64,000 nt of DNA from assembly GCA_022729855.1 (NCBI GenBank), contig DZBG01000002.1, positions 1 to 64,000 of the forward strand. Direction: 5' to 3'. Below, piece after piece: positions 6,785-15,262 of the stretch. A program made the translations under genes and the position numbers. Positions within the stretch are counted from its first letter, which is position 1, and each line of letters starts with the position of its first letter. The DNA comes from Bdellovibrio sp. GTDB lineage: Bacteria > Bdellovibrionota > Bacteriovoracia > Bacteriovoracales > Bacteriovoracaceae. Below the pieces are notes generated by a model, which was not told the DNA's origin, searched no databases, and saw only the letters and a program-made list of their open reading frames with translations.

Positions 6785-8701
6785 GTGAAAAATCGTATTG
6801 TAATTAGTTTCTTTATTTTCTGCTTCTTATTTACTCTAGTTTTGAGTAAGGCCTTCTATATTCAGGTCGTAAACAAAACTAAACTACTGGCCTATGCTAA
6901 AAGTCAGTTTGTTCGCGAAGTAAAAGAATACCCTAATAGAGGTAATATTGTTGATCGCAATGGAAATCCATTAGCGATTAATACTCACGTTTATAATGTC
7001 TTCACAATTCCGAAGAATAAAAATCAAAACTATTATAATGAATTGAAAGCACTCTCTCAGCTTGTGCCTGAGCTTGGATACAACAAGTTAAAGGCAACCG
7101 TTGCGAAAAGAAATAAGTACACGTGGCTTGCTCGCAAAATTAAATTGGATGAAGAGCAACTTCGTCGAATTAAAAAACTAGAAAATGTTTTTGTTGAATC
7201 ACACTCTCAGCGAATTTATCCAAATCATGAACTCATGGCCCAATCTTTAGGATTTGTGGGAATGGATAATACTGGTCTGGCCGGAGTGGAGTTTAGTTTA
7301 AATAAAGAGCTTCAAGGTGAACCTCAGGTTTCAAAATATCTTCACGATGCCAAAGGTCGCCCTGTTAAATATGAAACACAAGCTTCAAATTTAAAAGTGG
7401 ATGATATTACGCTGGCGGTAGATAAAGATATTCAAGGTGCCCTTGAGAGTTATTTAAAAGAGACAGTTGATCACCATCAAGCTCTACGTGGTGGAGCAGG
7501 TGTGATGGATGTTGAGACTGGAGAAATTTTGGCCATCGCCAATTATCCAAGTTATGACCCCAATGATATTTCTAAATCATCATCAGAATCAAGAAAGCTC
7601 GCCTTTGTGACTGATCCCTTTGAACCGGGTTCAATTTTTAAAGCGATGACTGTTGTTTCAGCTCTTGAACATAAAGTGGCCAATCCTGAAACTCGATTTT
7701 TTTGTGAATACGGAAAAATGAAAGTTCAGAATCACTGGATTTCTGAAGCAGAAACTCATGAAAAATTTGAATGGCTAACTCTAGGTGAAATCCTAAAGTT
7801 TTCATCTAACGTAGGAACTACAAAAGTCGCTTTTGCAGTTAAATTTCCTAAGTTCTATGAAACTTTGAAAAAATTCCATTTCGGAGAAAAGACTGGTCTT
7901 GAAGTAAGAGGGGAATCAAAAGGGATTTTTTCTTATAATGAAAAAAGTAAAGTGAAGCCTTTGACTCTAAGTAATATCAGTTTTGGACAAGGGATTGCGA
8001 CAACAGCAATGCAGATCATGCGTTCATACGCAGCGATTGCCAATGGTGGTTATCTTGTTAAGCCAACACTTTTAAAGACAGATGTTTCTCAGATTAAAGA
8101 AGAGAATAGAATTATTTCAGCTAAAACAGCGAGTGCAGTTTCAAAAATGCTCGTAGGAGCAGTTCATGAAGGAACGGGCGGAAATGCCATCATTCCTCAT
8201 TATGAAATCGCTGGAAAAACAGGAACGGCTCAACGTGTCTCACCTAAGGGTGGATACGAGGGCTATATTTCAAGCTTTGTGGGTTTTCCTGTTAATGTGA
8301 GTCGCAGATTTGTGGTGATGGCCTATGTCGAAGCTCCTACAAAAAATGGTTATTATGGTGGGGCAGTAGCTGCACCGATTTTTAGAAAAATCACTCAGTA
8401 CATTCTTTACAAAAAGAAAGATTTCGCTCAATTTGCTATCTATAATGAAAAATCTAATCAAAAAAATCTGGATGAAGTTTCTGTTCAGATGTCTTCTCGT
8501 GCAAAATTCTCGGCCACTGAGACACCAAGCTTCTTAGGCATGGATAAGTCTTCGGCACTTGAATTAGCAGAGAAACGTCAGCTAAAAGTAGAGATGTATG
8601 GTTTTGGAGTTGTCCAAAAACAATCTATTGAACCTGGAACAACTCTTAATTCAGAGCTTACTGTGAAGCTCTATTTCGAAGCTCCTTCTTATGCTGAGTA
8701 A
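6785..8701 (+). CDS. ftsI: Penicillin-binding protein, FtsI/SpoVD type with PASTA domain
   Basis: This is the septal peptidoglycan transpeptidase. The 638-residue protein has an N-terminal signal anchor (IVISFFIFCFLFTLVLS) and a dimerisation domain with RGNIVDRNGNPLA. The transpeptidase domain shows all three motifs: SIFK after FEPG, SSN in FSSNVGT, and KTGT. The last 60 residues (PSFLGMDKSSALELAEK through VKLYF) fit one PASTA domain, more common in Gram-positive PBP2x/SpoVD than in proteobacterial FtsI. The GTG start has no good ribosome site. A TATAAT at 6771-6776 lies just upstream, but I found no matching -35. It overlaps murE by 11 nt. Confidence 0.93.
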   Translation: MKNRIVISFFIFCFLFTLVLSKAFYIQVVNKTKLLAYAKSQFVREVKEYPNRGNIVDRNGNPLAINTHVYNVFTIPKNKNQNYYNELKALSQLVPELGYNKLKATVAKRNKYTWLARKIKLDEEQLRRIKKLENVFVESHSQRIYPNHELMAQSLGFVGMDNTGLAGVEFSLNKELQGEPQVSKYLHDAKGRPVKYETQASNLKVDDITLAVDKDIQGALESYLKETVDHHQALRGGAGVMDVETGEILAIANYPSYDPNDISKSSSESRKLAFVTDPFEPGSIFKAMTVVSALEHKVANPETRFFCEYGKMKVQNHWISEAETHEKFEWLTLGEILKFSSNVGTTKVAFAVKFPKFYETLKKFHFGEKTGLEVRGESKGIFSYNEKSKVKPLTLSNISFGQGIATTAMQIMRSYAAIANGGYLVKPTLLKTDVSQIKEENRIISAKTASAVSKMLVGAVHEGTGGNAIIPHYEIAGKTGTAQRVSPKGGYEGYISSFVGFPVNVSRRFVVMAYVEAPTKNGYYGGAVAAPIFRKITQYILYKKKDFAQFAIYNEKSNQKNLDEVSVQMSSRAKFSATETPSFLGMDKSSALELAEKRQLKVEMYGFGVVQKQSIEPGTTLNSELTVKLYFEAPSYAE

Positions 8702-10064
8702 ACTGACCCTCGCAACAATCCTAGGTATTGCTATTGATGAGTTAAATACATCAAAGGAGGAGTTTTCTGATTTGAATTGGAAAACTCAATCCTCAACTGA
8801 GCATACTGTTTTATTTTATAAGCTTAATGGTGATGAAAAAACTGAAGCTCTCTTTTGGCAGAGAATTCAATTCACTCACTATGGGCTTCTCATTTTAAAT
8901 CGCTTGCCTGCTAAAAAGCTGCCATTAAATTCGGTAGTGATTGAAGAAGATAAATGGCCATCACTTCAAGTGAAGCTTCTAGATTTCTTTTATCCGATTC
9001 CAAAAGAGCTCAAGCTCATTGCGGTCACTGGAACAAATGGCAAGACGACAACGACTGATTTCATTCTTCAATTAGGTGAGCAGTGTGGGAAAAAGGGATT
9101 AAGCATTGGAACTCTTGGTGTCCGTGAAAATGGAAAAACCTTGGATGATTTTGGTCTTACTTCTCCTTCGTTAATTGATACAAGAAAATATATTCATGCT
9201 TATGCTGCCAATAAAGATTTCTGCGTGATGGAAGTGAGCTCACATGCTCTCTCACAAAAACGAATTTTTGGTCTAGAGTTTTCTGTGGCTGCCTGGCCCA
9301 GTTTTTCGCAAGATCATCTGGATTATCACCAGACGATGGAGGAGTATTTTGAAGCAAAGTGTTTGCTTCTTAAGTACCTCAAGCCTCATGCGGCTCTTTA
9401 TATTCCTGCTGAACAAGAAGAGCTTTTTGGAAAACTCCATAAAAGATATGAGTCGACTAAAAAAGCTAAAAAAATCAACACGTCTTTACCATTATTTTTT
9501 TCAACAAAGTTTAATCGTCAAAATCTAGAGATTGCTATTGGTGCCATTGAAGATTTATATGGTGAGCATTGCTGGAATTTTGAGGGACTGATCCCTCCTG
9601 ATGGTCGTTTTTATATTCAGCCTTATAAATCAAATTATATTGTTGTGGATTTTGCTCATACACCTGATGCTTTGGAAAATATTTGCCAAGGTATTAAGGA
9701 CTCATTTCCCTCTCATAAACTGAAAGTCATTTTTGGGTGTGGTGGAGATCGTGACAGAAAAAAACGTCCACTCATGGCACAAACAGTAGAAAAATTTGCT
9801 GATTATATTTATGTGACTTCTGATAACCCTAGAAGTGAGAATCCGGATCAAATTATTGATGATGTGATTACAGGTTTAAAATCAAAGAATTTTGAGCGAG
9901 TCACTGAACGTCCTATGGCAGTTCGAAAGGCATTTCTTGAATTAGGAGAAAATGAAGTTCTTCTCTTAGCAGGCAAAGGTCACGAGGATTATATTCTTAT
10001 CAATGGTGTAAAACATCCTTATTCAGATATTCAAGAAGTAGAACAATTTTTAAATAGAGCGTAG
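8691..10064 (+). CDS. murE: UDP-MurNAc-tripeptide synthetase (meso-DAP adding)
   Basis: MurE adds the third stem-peptide residue to UDP-MurNAc-L-Ala-D-Glu. The 457-residue ligase has the ATP loop TGTNGKTTT, the SSHALSQKR motif and DHLDYH. The specificity motif TSDNPRSE contains DNPR, which is associated with meso-diaminopimelate rather than lysine, as expected for a Gram-negative wall. The N-terminal domain is somewhat short. The ATG lies inside the last codons of ftsI, indicating coupling, and the stop is 2 bp before murF. Confidence 0.94.
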   Translation: MLSKLTLATILGIAIDELNTSKEEFSDLNWKTQSSTEHTVLFYKLNGDEKTEALFWQRIQFTHYGLLILNRLPAKKLPLNSVVIEEDKWPSLQVKLLDFFYPIPKELKLIAVTGTNGKTTTTDFILQLGEQCGKKGLSIGTLGVRENGKTLDDFGLTSPSLIDTRKYIHAYAANKDFCVMEVSSHALSQKRIFGLEFSVAAWPSFSQDHLDYHQTMEEYFEAKCLLLKYLKPHAALYIPAEQEELFGKLHKRYESTKKAKKINTSLPLFFSTKFNRQNLEIAIGAIEDLYGEHCWNFEGLIPPDGRFYIQPYKSNYIVVDFAHTPDALENICQGIKDSFPSHKLKVIFGCGGDRDRKKRPLMAQTVEKFADYIYVTSDNPRSENPDQIIDDVITGLKSKNFERVTERPMAVRKAFLELGENEVLLLAGKGHEDYILINGVKHPYSDIQEVEQFLNRA

Positions 10065-10066
10065 TT

Positions 10067-11476
10067 ATGATTTTATTAGAAAATATTGAATTGTGTCCCT
10101 CTGTCATGAGCCATGATTTCCATTTCTCTTCAGGGAAAATGTTAAATTTTTACACAGATACAAGGGCCTTTAAATACCCTGGTGCATTTGTGGCCATTCC
10201 TGGAGCGAAGGTTAATGTTTTAGATTTGATTAATCCACTCTTGGATCTTGGGTGTGAACTGATTATTTATCAAGATAGTTCTGAGAATAATAAAAAAGCG
10301 GACCAATTATCAGAAGCATATCCGGCCGTTCAATTTATCAAAGTCAGTGATAGTGTGGATTTTTTGCAAGAGATCACACATTATCATGCCACGGATTGGC
10401 AGTCACAAAACCCGGCCCATGTTTTATTTGGAATTTCTGGGTCAAATGGAAAAACAACTCATAAAGAAATGTTGAATTTCATTCTTAATAAAGTTTTTCC
10501 TGGTGAAATCGTTGGAACAGAAAAAAATAATAATAACCATTTAGGTGTACCTCTTACTTTATTAAATATTAATCCTTTAACAAAATTTGTGATCTTAGAA
10601 CTTGGAAGTAATCATCCCGGTGAAATTAAAGTTCTTTGTGATATTGCGGCTCCAAACGCAGGACTTACAACAAATATTGGTGCCACTCATTTAGAGTTTT
10701 TTGGAGATGAGAAAGCTGTTTTTGATGAGGAAGCCTATCTTTATCATGCGGTAAAAGATCAAACGAGTAGCAAAGGTTTTTATCTTATTAATGAAGATGA
10801 TAGTTTCCTTAAAACTCTTGCCTCAACGAAAGGGTCAATTCGCTACGGAAGTTCAGCCAAGGCCCAAGCGAAAGTTTCTTATTTAAAAGATGGAGCCATT
10901 TTAAAATTTGATGGAAAAACTTATAAGGCCACAAATTCAAATATTACAGGAAAACATAATTTCCTGAATCTTGTGACGACTGTTTTCATTGCTTCACATT
11001 TCTTTCCTTCAAAAAAATCTCAAATTATGAAGGCCGCCAGTGAATTTGTTCCTACCAAAAATCGCTCTCAGTGGATTGATGTGGAGAAGGCCAAAATTTA
11101 TTTGGATGCTTATAACGCAAATCCTTCTTCAATGAAGGCCGCCCTTGAAGGATTTAAAGATAGCCTTGCGCAAAAAAATCTCAAACCAAGTGATTCATAT
11201 ATTGTCTTGGGCGATATGAATGAATTAGGTGAAAATGGCCCATCGTATCATGCTGATCTTGGCCACTTTATCAAAGAGTTAGGCTTCACACATGTCTGCT
11301 TTGTCGGGCGTTTTGCTAAGGACTATATCAAAGGCTACGGAAATGGTGCTGAATCTGCTCCCACAAGCAGTGATTTTCGTCCCACTTACAGAGCAAAAAT
11401 CCTCTCTCAATATGCTTATCATTTTGTAAAAGGAAGTCGTTCTTTACAATTGGAGTCCCTGTTCGATATAACTTAA
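10067..11476 (+). CDS. murF: UDP-MurNAc-tripeptide--D-Ala-D-Ala ligase
   Basis: MurF attaches D-Ala-D-Ala to finish the cytoplasmic pentapeptide precursor. The 469-residue protein shows the ligase P-loop GISGSNGKTTHKE with intact lysine. It also has ELGSNHPGEI, TNIGATHLEFFG, and the C-terminal LDAYNANPSSMKAAL and VLGDMNELGE motifs. The N-terminal substrate domain keeps DTRAFKYPGAFVAIPG. Length and motif order are normal, in contrast to the neighbouring murD. No D-Ala-D-Ala ligase gene is in this window, so the substrate must be made elsewhere. Confidence 0.94.
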   Translation: MILLENIELCPSVMSHDFHFSSGKMLNFYTDTRAFKYPGAFVAIPGAKVNVLDLINPLLDLGCELIIYQDSSENNKKADQLSEAYPAVQFIKVSDSVDFLQEITHYHATDWQSQNPAHVLFGISGSNGKTTHKEMLNFILNKVFPGEIVGTEKNNNNHLGVPLTLLNINPLTKFVILELGSNHPGEIKVLCDIAAPNAGLTTNIGATHLEFFGDEKAVFDEEAYLYHAVKDQTSSKGFYLINEDDSFLKTLASTKGSIRYGSSAKAQAKVSYLKDGAILKFDGKTYKATNSNITGKHNFLNLVTTVFIASHFFPSKKSQIMKAASEFVPTKNRSQWIDVEKAKIYLDAYNANPSSMKAALEGFKDSLAQKNLKPSDSYIVLGDMNELGENGPSYHADLGHFIKELGFTHVCFVGRFAKDYIKGYGNGAESAPTSSDFRPTYRAKILSQYAYHFVKGSRSLQLESLFDIT

Positions 11477-11503
11477 GGTTATCTTTTTTTAGGAAGGAAT
11501 CTT

Positions 11504-12580
11504 ATGCTCTATCACTGGCTCTATCCGCTTAGCGGAAGTGTCCCTCTATTCAATGTTTTCAGGTATATTACCTTCCGTTCATTCCTCGCATTTATTGTGG
11601 CCTTCGTGGTTTCTCTTCTTTGGGGAAAACGCTTTATTGCTCTGATGAAACTTAAACAATTCGGACAATCTATTCGTGAAGAAGGCCCAGAGTCTCATAA
11701 AAAGAAGAAAGGAACCCCTACTTTTGGTGGTGTCTTCATTCTTGGGAGTACGTTTTTAGCTTGTTTGATTTGTGGAAATCTTTTTTCTTTTCCTCTCCTT
11801 CTCACTCTTTTTGTCACAGCTTCATATTTCTTTTTAGGTGGTCTTGATGACTACTTTAAAGTGCTTCTAAAAAATTCAAAAGGTGTGAGTGCGAGACAAA
11901 AATTGGCGTGGCAGTTTGCGACGGCGATCTTGGCCTCGTTTGTGATGGTGAAGTTCAATATCATCGATACAAAACTTTATTTACCATTCTTGAAAGATCC
12001 AATTGTAGATCTTGGTTGGGGATATGTGGCCTTTGCTTCTCTCGTTATTGTGGGATCTTCTAACGCACTTAATCTTACAGATGGTTTAGATGGTCTAGCG
12101 ATTGGCCCAACTATTACCTCTGCTGCCACTCTTGGTGTTCTTGCTTATTTTGCAGGCCATGTTGAGTTTGCAAACTACCTTCTCATTCCCCATGTTCCAG
12201 ATGTAGGAGAATTACTTGTTCTTGCTGCTGCAGTTATTGGAGCAGGAGTTGGCTTTTTATGGTATAACGCTTATCCAGCAGAAATTTTTATGGGAGATGT
12301 GGGATCTCTTTCTCTTGGCGGGGCCTTGGGAACGATTGCTGTGTTAACTAAAAACGAATTTCTTTTTGTTTTAATCGGTGGGATTTTTGTTATCGAAGCG
12401 CTTTCAGTAATTTTACAAGTGGCTTCATTTAAAACTCGTGGAAAAAGAATTTTTAAAATGGCTCCCATTCACCATCATTATGAATTGAAGGGATGGCCTG
12501 AAACAAAAGTGATCGTACGCTTTTGGATCATCAGTTTGATATTTGCAATCTTGGCACTCGCTACACTTAAACTTCGTTAA
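11504..12580 (+). CDS. mraY: Phospho-MurNAc-pentapeptide translocase
   Basis: MraY moves phospho-MurNAc-pentapeptide onto undecaprenyl phosphate, giving lipid I at the inner membrane. The 358-residue protein has about ten hydrophobic segments and the family motifs KKKGTPTFGG, GGLDDYFK, NLTDGLDGLA and FMGDVGSLSLGG. It also has the HHHYELKGW loop near the C-terminus. Aspartates of DD and DGLDGL match the catalytic/magnesium site. An AGGAAGG ribosome site precedes ATG 11504. Length is typical. Confidence 0.96.
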   Translation: MLYHWLYPLSGSVPLFNVFRYITFRSFLAFIVAFVVSLLWGKRFIALMKLKQFGQSIREEGPESHKKKKGTPTFGGVFILGSTFLACLICGNLFSFPLLLTLFVTASYFFLGGLDDYFKVLLKNSKGVSARQKLAWQFATAILASFVMVKFNIIDTKLYLPFLKDPIVDLGWGYVAFASLVIVGSSNALNLTDGLDGLAIGPTITSAATLGVLAYFAGHVEFANYLLIPHVPDVGELLVLAAAVIGAGVGFLWYNAYPAEIFMGDVGSLSLGGALGTIAVLTKNEFLFVLIGGIFVIEALSVILQVASFKTRGKRIFKMAPIHHHYELKGWPETKVIVRFWIISLIFAILALATLKLR

Positions 12581-12596
12581 TTTTTTTGGAGGAAAT

Positions 12597-13979
12597 ATGG
12601 AACAATATAAAGGTAAAAAGGTACTCGTTGTAGGACTTGGTAAAACAGGTTTTGCTTTGATTAATCTTTTTAATCATATCGGTTGTGAAATTAAAGTAAC
12701 TGATATCAAGCCGATCTTTGACCTTAACAAGCAAGTTAAGCGTCTTAAGAAGGTCAATCCAAATCCTACAATGACTCTAGGTGAACATAAAGATGAAGAC
12801 TTCATTGAAGCTGACATTATTGTTTATAGCTCATCTGTTGATCCTCATCTTCCACAGTTAAAAGTTGCCCGTGATCACGGAAGACAAGTTTTCTCTGACT
12901 TTGCATTTGCTTATGCTAATTGCAAAAAACCTATTATAGCCGTTTGTGGATCTTATGGACGCACAACGATTGCTCATATGGTTGGTTACGCTCTTAAGAT
13001 GGATAAGAAGAATGTTTTTGTGGGTGGAACTTCTGAAGAGCCATTCATTAATTTTCTCACTCTTCCCAATCAAGATGAAATTGATTATTGCGTTGTTGAG
13101 GTTTCACCACTTCAGCTTCAGACGATTGATAATTTTAAACCAGTGATGGCGATCTATCCAAATATTGAAGAGAAAAATCTTCAAGGAAGATTTAAGTCAT
13201 CTGTAGAATATTTAGATGTTGCTCTTAAAGTGGCAAGAGAACTTGGTCCTGAAAACTTCTTGATTGCAAACTTTGATAAGCTTGCTTCAAATTCAGTTCT
13301 TAGAAATTCTAAGGCCCAAGCATTTTGGTATTCACGTAAATCATTTGTCACAATGGGAGTAATTGGAGAAATTCAAGGAACTCATTTCCATGACAAGCGT
13401 ATTCATAACAATATTCATTATCATTCAGACTTTAAAGTGACTGATATGAGAATTATTGGTCAGAACAATCGTGAAAATCTTCTGGCTTCAATTACAGCTT
13501 GTAAGGCCCTTAAAGTTTCTGATCAGGCGATTCAGTACACAATTGAGAAATTCCCTGGGATTCCTCACCGTAATGAATTCGTCGTTGAGAAAAACGGCGT
13601 AAAATTCTATAACGATTCAAAATCTGAAACGATGGAACAATTAAGAATTACTTTAGAGGACTATAAAGAGCCTGTGATTTTGATCGCTGGTGGTAAAGAA
13701 ATCGAAGGTATCTCATACGAAAAATACACTGAAGTGATTCAGGATAAAGTTCGTGTTCTCGTTCTTGTAGGTGAGGTAAAAGAAAACATGAACCGTGTTC
13801 TAGGTGATTTTACACAAACTTACCTTGTGGGTTCTTTTGATGAGTCAGTTCTTCTGGCCTATCAAAAATCAAGAACTGGTGACAGCATCGTGCTTTGCCC
13901 AGGGAATGATTCATCAGATGTGTTCCGCGATTTCGAAGAGAAAGGGAACTACTACAAAAAACTCATCTTCCAACTTTAA
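12597..13979 (+). CDS. murD: MurD-type ligase with altered active site
   Basis: By position (mraY-murD-ftsW) and overall layout this is UDP-MurNAc-L-alanine--D-glutamate ligase. The Rossmann-like N-terminus VLVVGLGKTGFA, GQNNRENLLASI, GIPHRNE, NDSKSE and LIAGGKE all follow MurD. ATG 12597 follows GGAGG and gives 460 residues. The ATP loop, however, reads GSYGRTT, with arginine at residue 122 where Mur ligases have lysine. The usual EDH(M/L)DR stretch reads EEKNLQGR, so the metal-binding histidine is asparagine near residue 194. The C-terminal SPACASFD-like motif is CPGNDSSD. It may be a divergent active enzyme or an inactive paralogue. The sequence alone cannot decide. Confidence 0.82.
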   Translation: MEQYKGKKVLVVGLGKTGFALINLFNHIGCEIKVTDIKPIFDLNKQVKRLKKVNPNPTMTLGEHKDEDFIEADIIVYSSSVDPHLPQLKVARDHGRQVFSDFAFAYANCKKPIIAVCGSYGRTTIAHMVGYALKMDKKNVFVGGTSEEPFINFLTLPNQDEIDYCVVEVSPLQLQTIDNFKPVMAIYPNIEEKNLQGRFKSSVEYLDVALKVARELGPENFLIANFDKLASNSVLRNSKAQAFWYSRKSFVTMGVIGEIQGTHFHDKRIHNNIHYHSDFKVTDMRIIGQNNRENLLASITACKALKVSDQAIQYTIEKFPGIPHRNEFVVEKNGVKFYNDSKSETMEQLRITLEDYKEPVILIAGGKEIEGISYEKYTEVIQDKVRVLVLVGEVKENMNRVLGDFTQTYLVGSFDESVLLAYQKSRTGDSIVLCPGNDSSDVFRDFEEKGNYYKKLIFQL

Positions 13980-13984
13980 TCTCC

Positions 13985-14034
13985 AAAAGGTGCCAGCTAC
14001 CTTTCAGAATTCTGAAAGGTAGCTGGCACCTTTT
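13985..14034. repeat. Perfect 50-bp palindrome, probable bidirectional terminator
   Basis: Each 25-base arm (13985-14009 and 14010-14034) is the exact reverse complement of the other, centred on GAATTC. The 5' arm starts AAAAGGTGCCAGCTACC and the other ends in CCTTTT followed by another T. The RNA of either strand would be a long hairpin with an A tract before and a U tract after. It sits between murD and ftsW, 5 bp after the murD stop. No second copy is visible in the window. Its extreme symmetry recalls dispersed REP-like palindromes, but that needs a genome count. Confidence 0.85.
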
Positions 14035-14086
14035 TAAATTTCGCGTTACAATTTAGAGAAGAATATAATTTCTAGGTGTAACAGCG

Positions 14087-15256
14087 ATGACAAAAAAACA
14101 AATAAACGATACTGGACTAGAGAAGTTAAGTAATTATTTTCTCATTACTGTCTTCTTCCTCTGCCTTTTTGGCGTGATCATGGTCTTCTCGGCCAGTTAT
14201 ATGTACGCCAAAGAAAATATGGGCAGTTCATATTTCTTCCTCATTAAACAACTTATTTATATGACTTTAGGAGTTGGGATTGCTTACGCTTTTTCAAAAC
14301 TTAAAATTTTATTTCTTTATAGAAATGCTTATAAACTCAACGCTCTTGTTTGTTTTGTTCTCACAATGACTCTCGTTCCAGGGATCGGTGTGATGATGAA
14401 AGGTTCAAGAAGATGGTTGAATCTTGGTTTTATGAATCTTCAGCCGGGGGAATTTATTAAATTCTCACTGATGCTTGCGGCGATTCGCTATTTTGAAAAT
14501 TTTCAAAACTATACTCCAAAGCAGAGACTCATCTATATTTTGGGACTTGTTTATCCGCTTGCGATTTTTGTGGTTCAGCCAGACTTTGGAACATTTTTTA
14601 TTTCGGCGATGATTCTTGGGTTTATTGCTTTCTTAAGTACATTTCCAAGAAAGTATTTTTACTCTGCCATGTTTAGTGGATTTATAGTGGCCGTTGGTAT
14701 TCTGTTTGCGGCTCCCTACCGAGTGAAACGTATTCTTACTTTCCTTGATCCATGGAGAGATCCTCGTGGTTCAGGATTTCAAATCATTCAATCATTCTTA
14801 GCTTTTGCCAACGGTGCGGTTTTTGGAAGTGGACTAGGTAATAGTAATGAAAAATTATTTTATCTTCCTGAGGCCTATAACGATTTTATTTTTTCAGTAG
14901 TGGGAGAAGAGCTGGGACTTGTTGGTGTCATCGCCGTGGTCTTAATGTTCATCTCATTTATCTATTTTGGCCTTCGTATCAGTATGTCTCTGCGCTCGCG
15001 CGTGGGAAGTATCATGGTGGCCACAGTTGTCTTTAGTATCGGTCTTCAGGCCTTCCTTAATATGGGTGTCGTTCTTGGAATTCTTCCAACTAAAGGTCTT
15101 AACCTGCCATTCATCAGTTATGGTGGATCAAGTATTGTGGCCAATTTAGCGGCCCTTGGTGTGATCTTTGCTTGTTTAAAAATTGTTCCAGGCAAGAGTG
15201 AAGAACCTAAAAAATCATCACGTGGAATGGGACAGCTCAAGCCCGCAACTCGGTAA
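14087..15256 (+). CDS. ftsW: FtsW lipid II polymerase (SEDS family)
   Basis: FtsW polymerises glycan strands at the septum with FtsI. The 389-residue protein has about ten membrane segments. It shows the SEDS motifs VFSASYMYA, GSRRWLNLGFMNLQPGEF, QPDFGTF, PYRVKRILTFLDPW and the C-terminal GVVLGILPTKGLNLPFISYGGSS. The latter two contain the conserved extracytoplasmic residues of the family. The cytosolic C-terminal tail is basic. The gene restarts after the strong palindrome behind murD, so it may depend on read-through or on its own promoter, which I could not identify. Confidence 0.95.
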   Translation: MTKKQINDTGLEKLSNYFLITVFFLCLFGVIMVFSASYMYAKENMGSSYFFLIKQLIYMTLGVGIAYAFSKLKILFLYRNAYKLNALVCFVLTMTLVPGIGVMMKGSRRWLNLGFMNLQPGEFIKFSLMLAAIRYFENFQNYTPKQRLIYILGLVYPLAIFVVQPDFGTFFISAMILGFIAFLSTFPRKYFYSAMFSGFIVAVGILFAAPYRVKRILTFLDPWRDPRGSGFQIIQSFLAFANGAVFGSGLGNSNEKLFYLPEAYNDFIFSVVGEELGLVGVIAVVLMFISFIYFGLRISMSLRSRVGSIMVATVVFSIGLQAFLNMGVVLGILPTKGLNLPFISYGGSSIVANLAALGVIFACLKIVPGKSEEPKKSSRGMGQLKPATR

Positions 15257-15262
15257 TTAACT

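Noticed and set aside
6751-6785. Promoter for ftsI (TTGATG and TATAAT at 6771-6776)
   Set aside because: Spacing is only 14 bp, and no alternative -35 fits, so the -10 alone is not enough.
13985-14034. CRISPR repeat or insertion-sequence end
   Set aside because: Single copy in the window, no spacers, no transposase and no target-site duplication visible.
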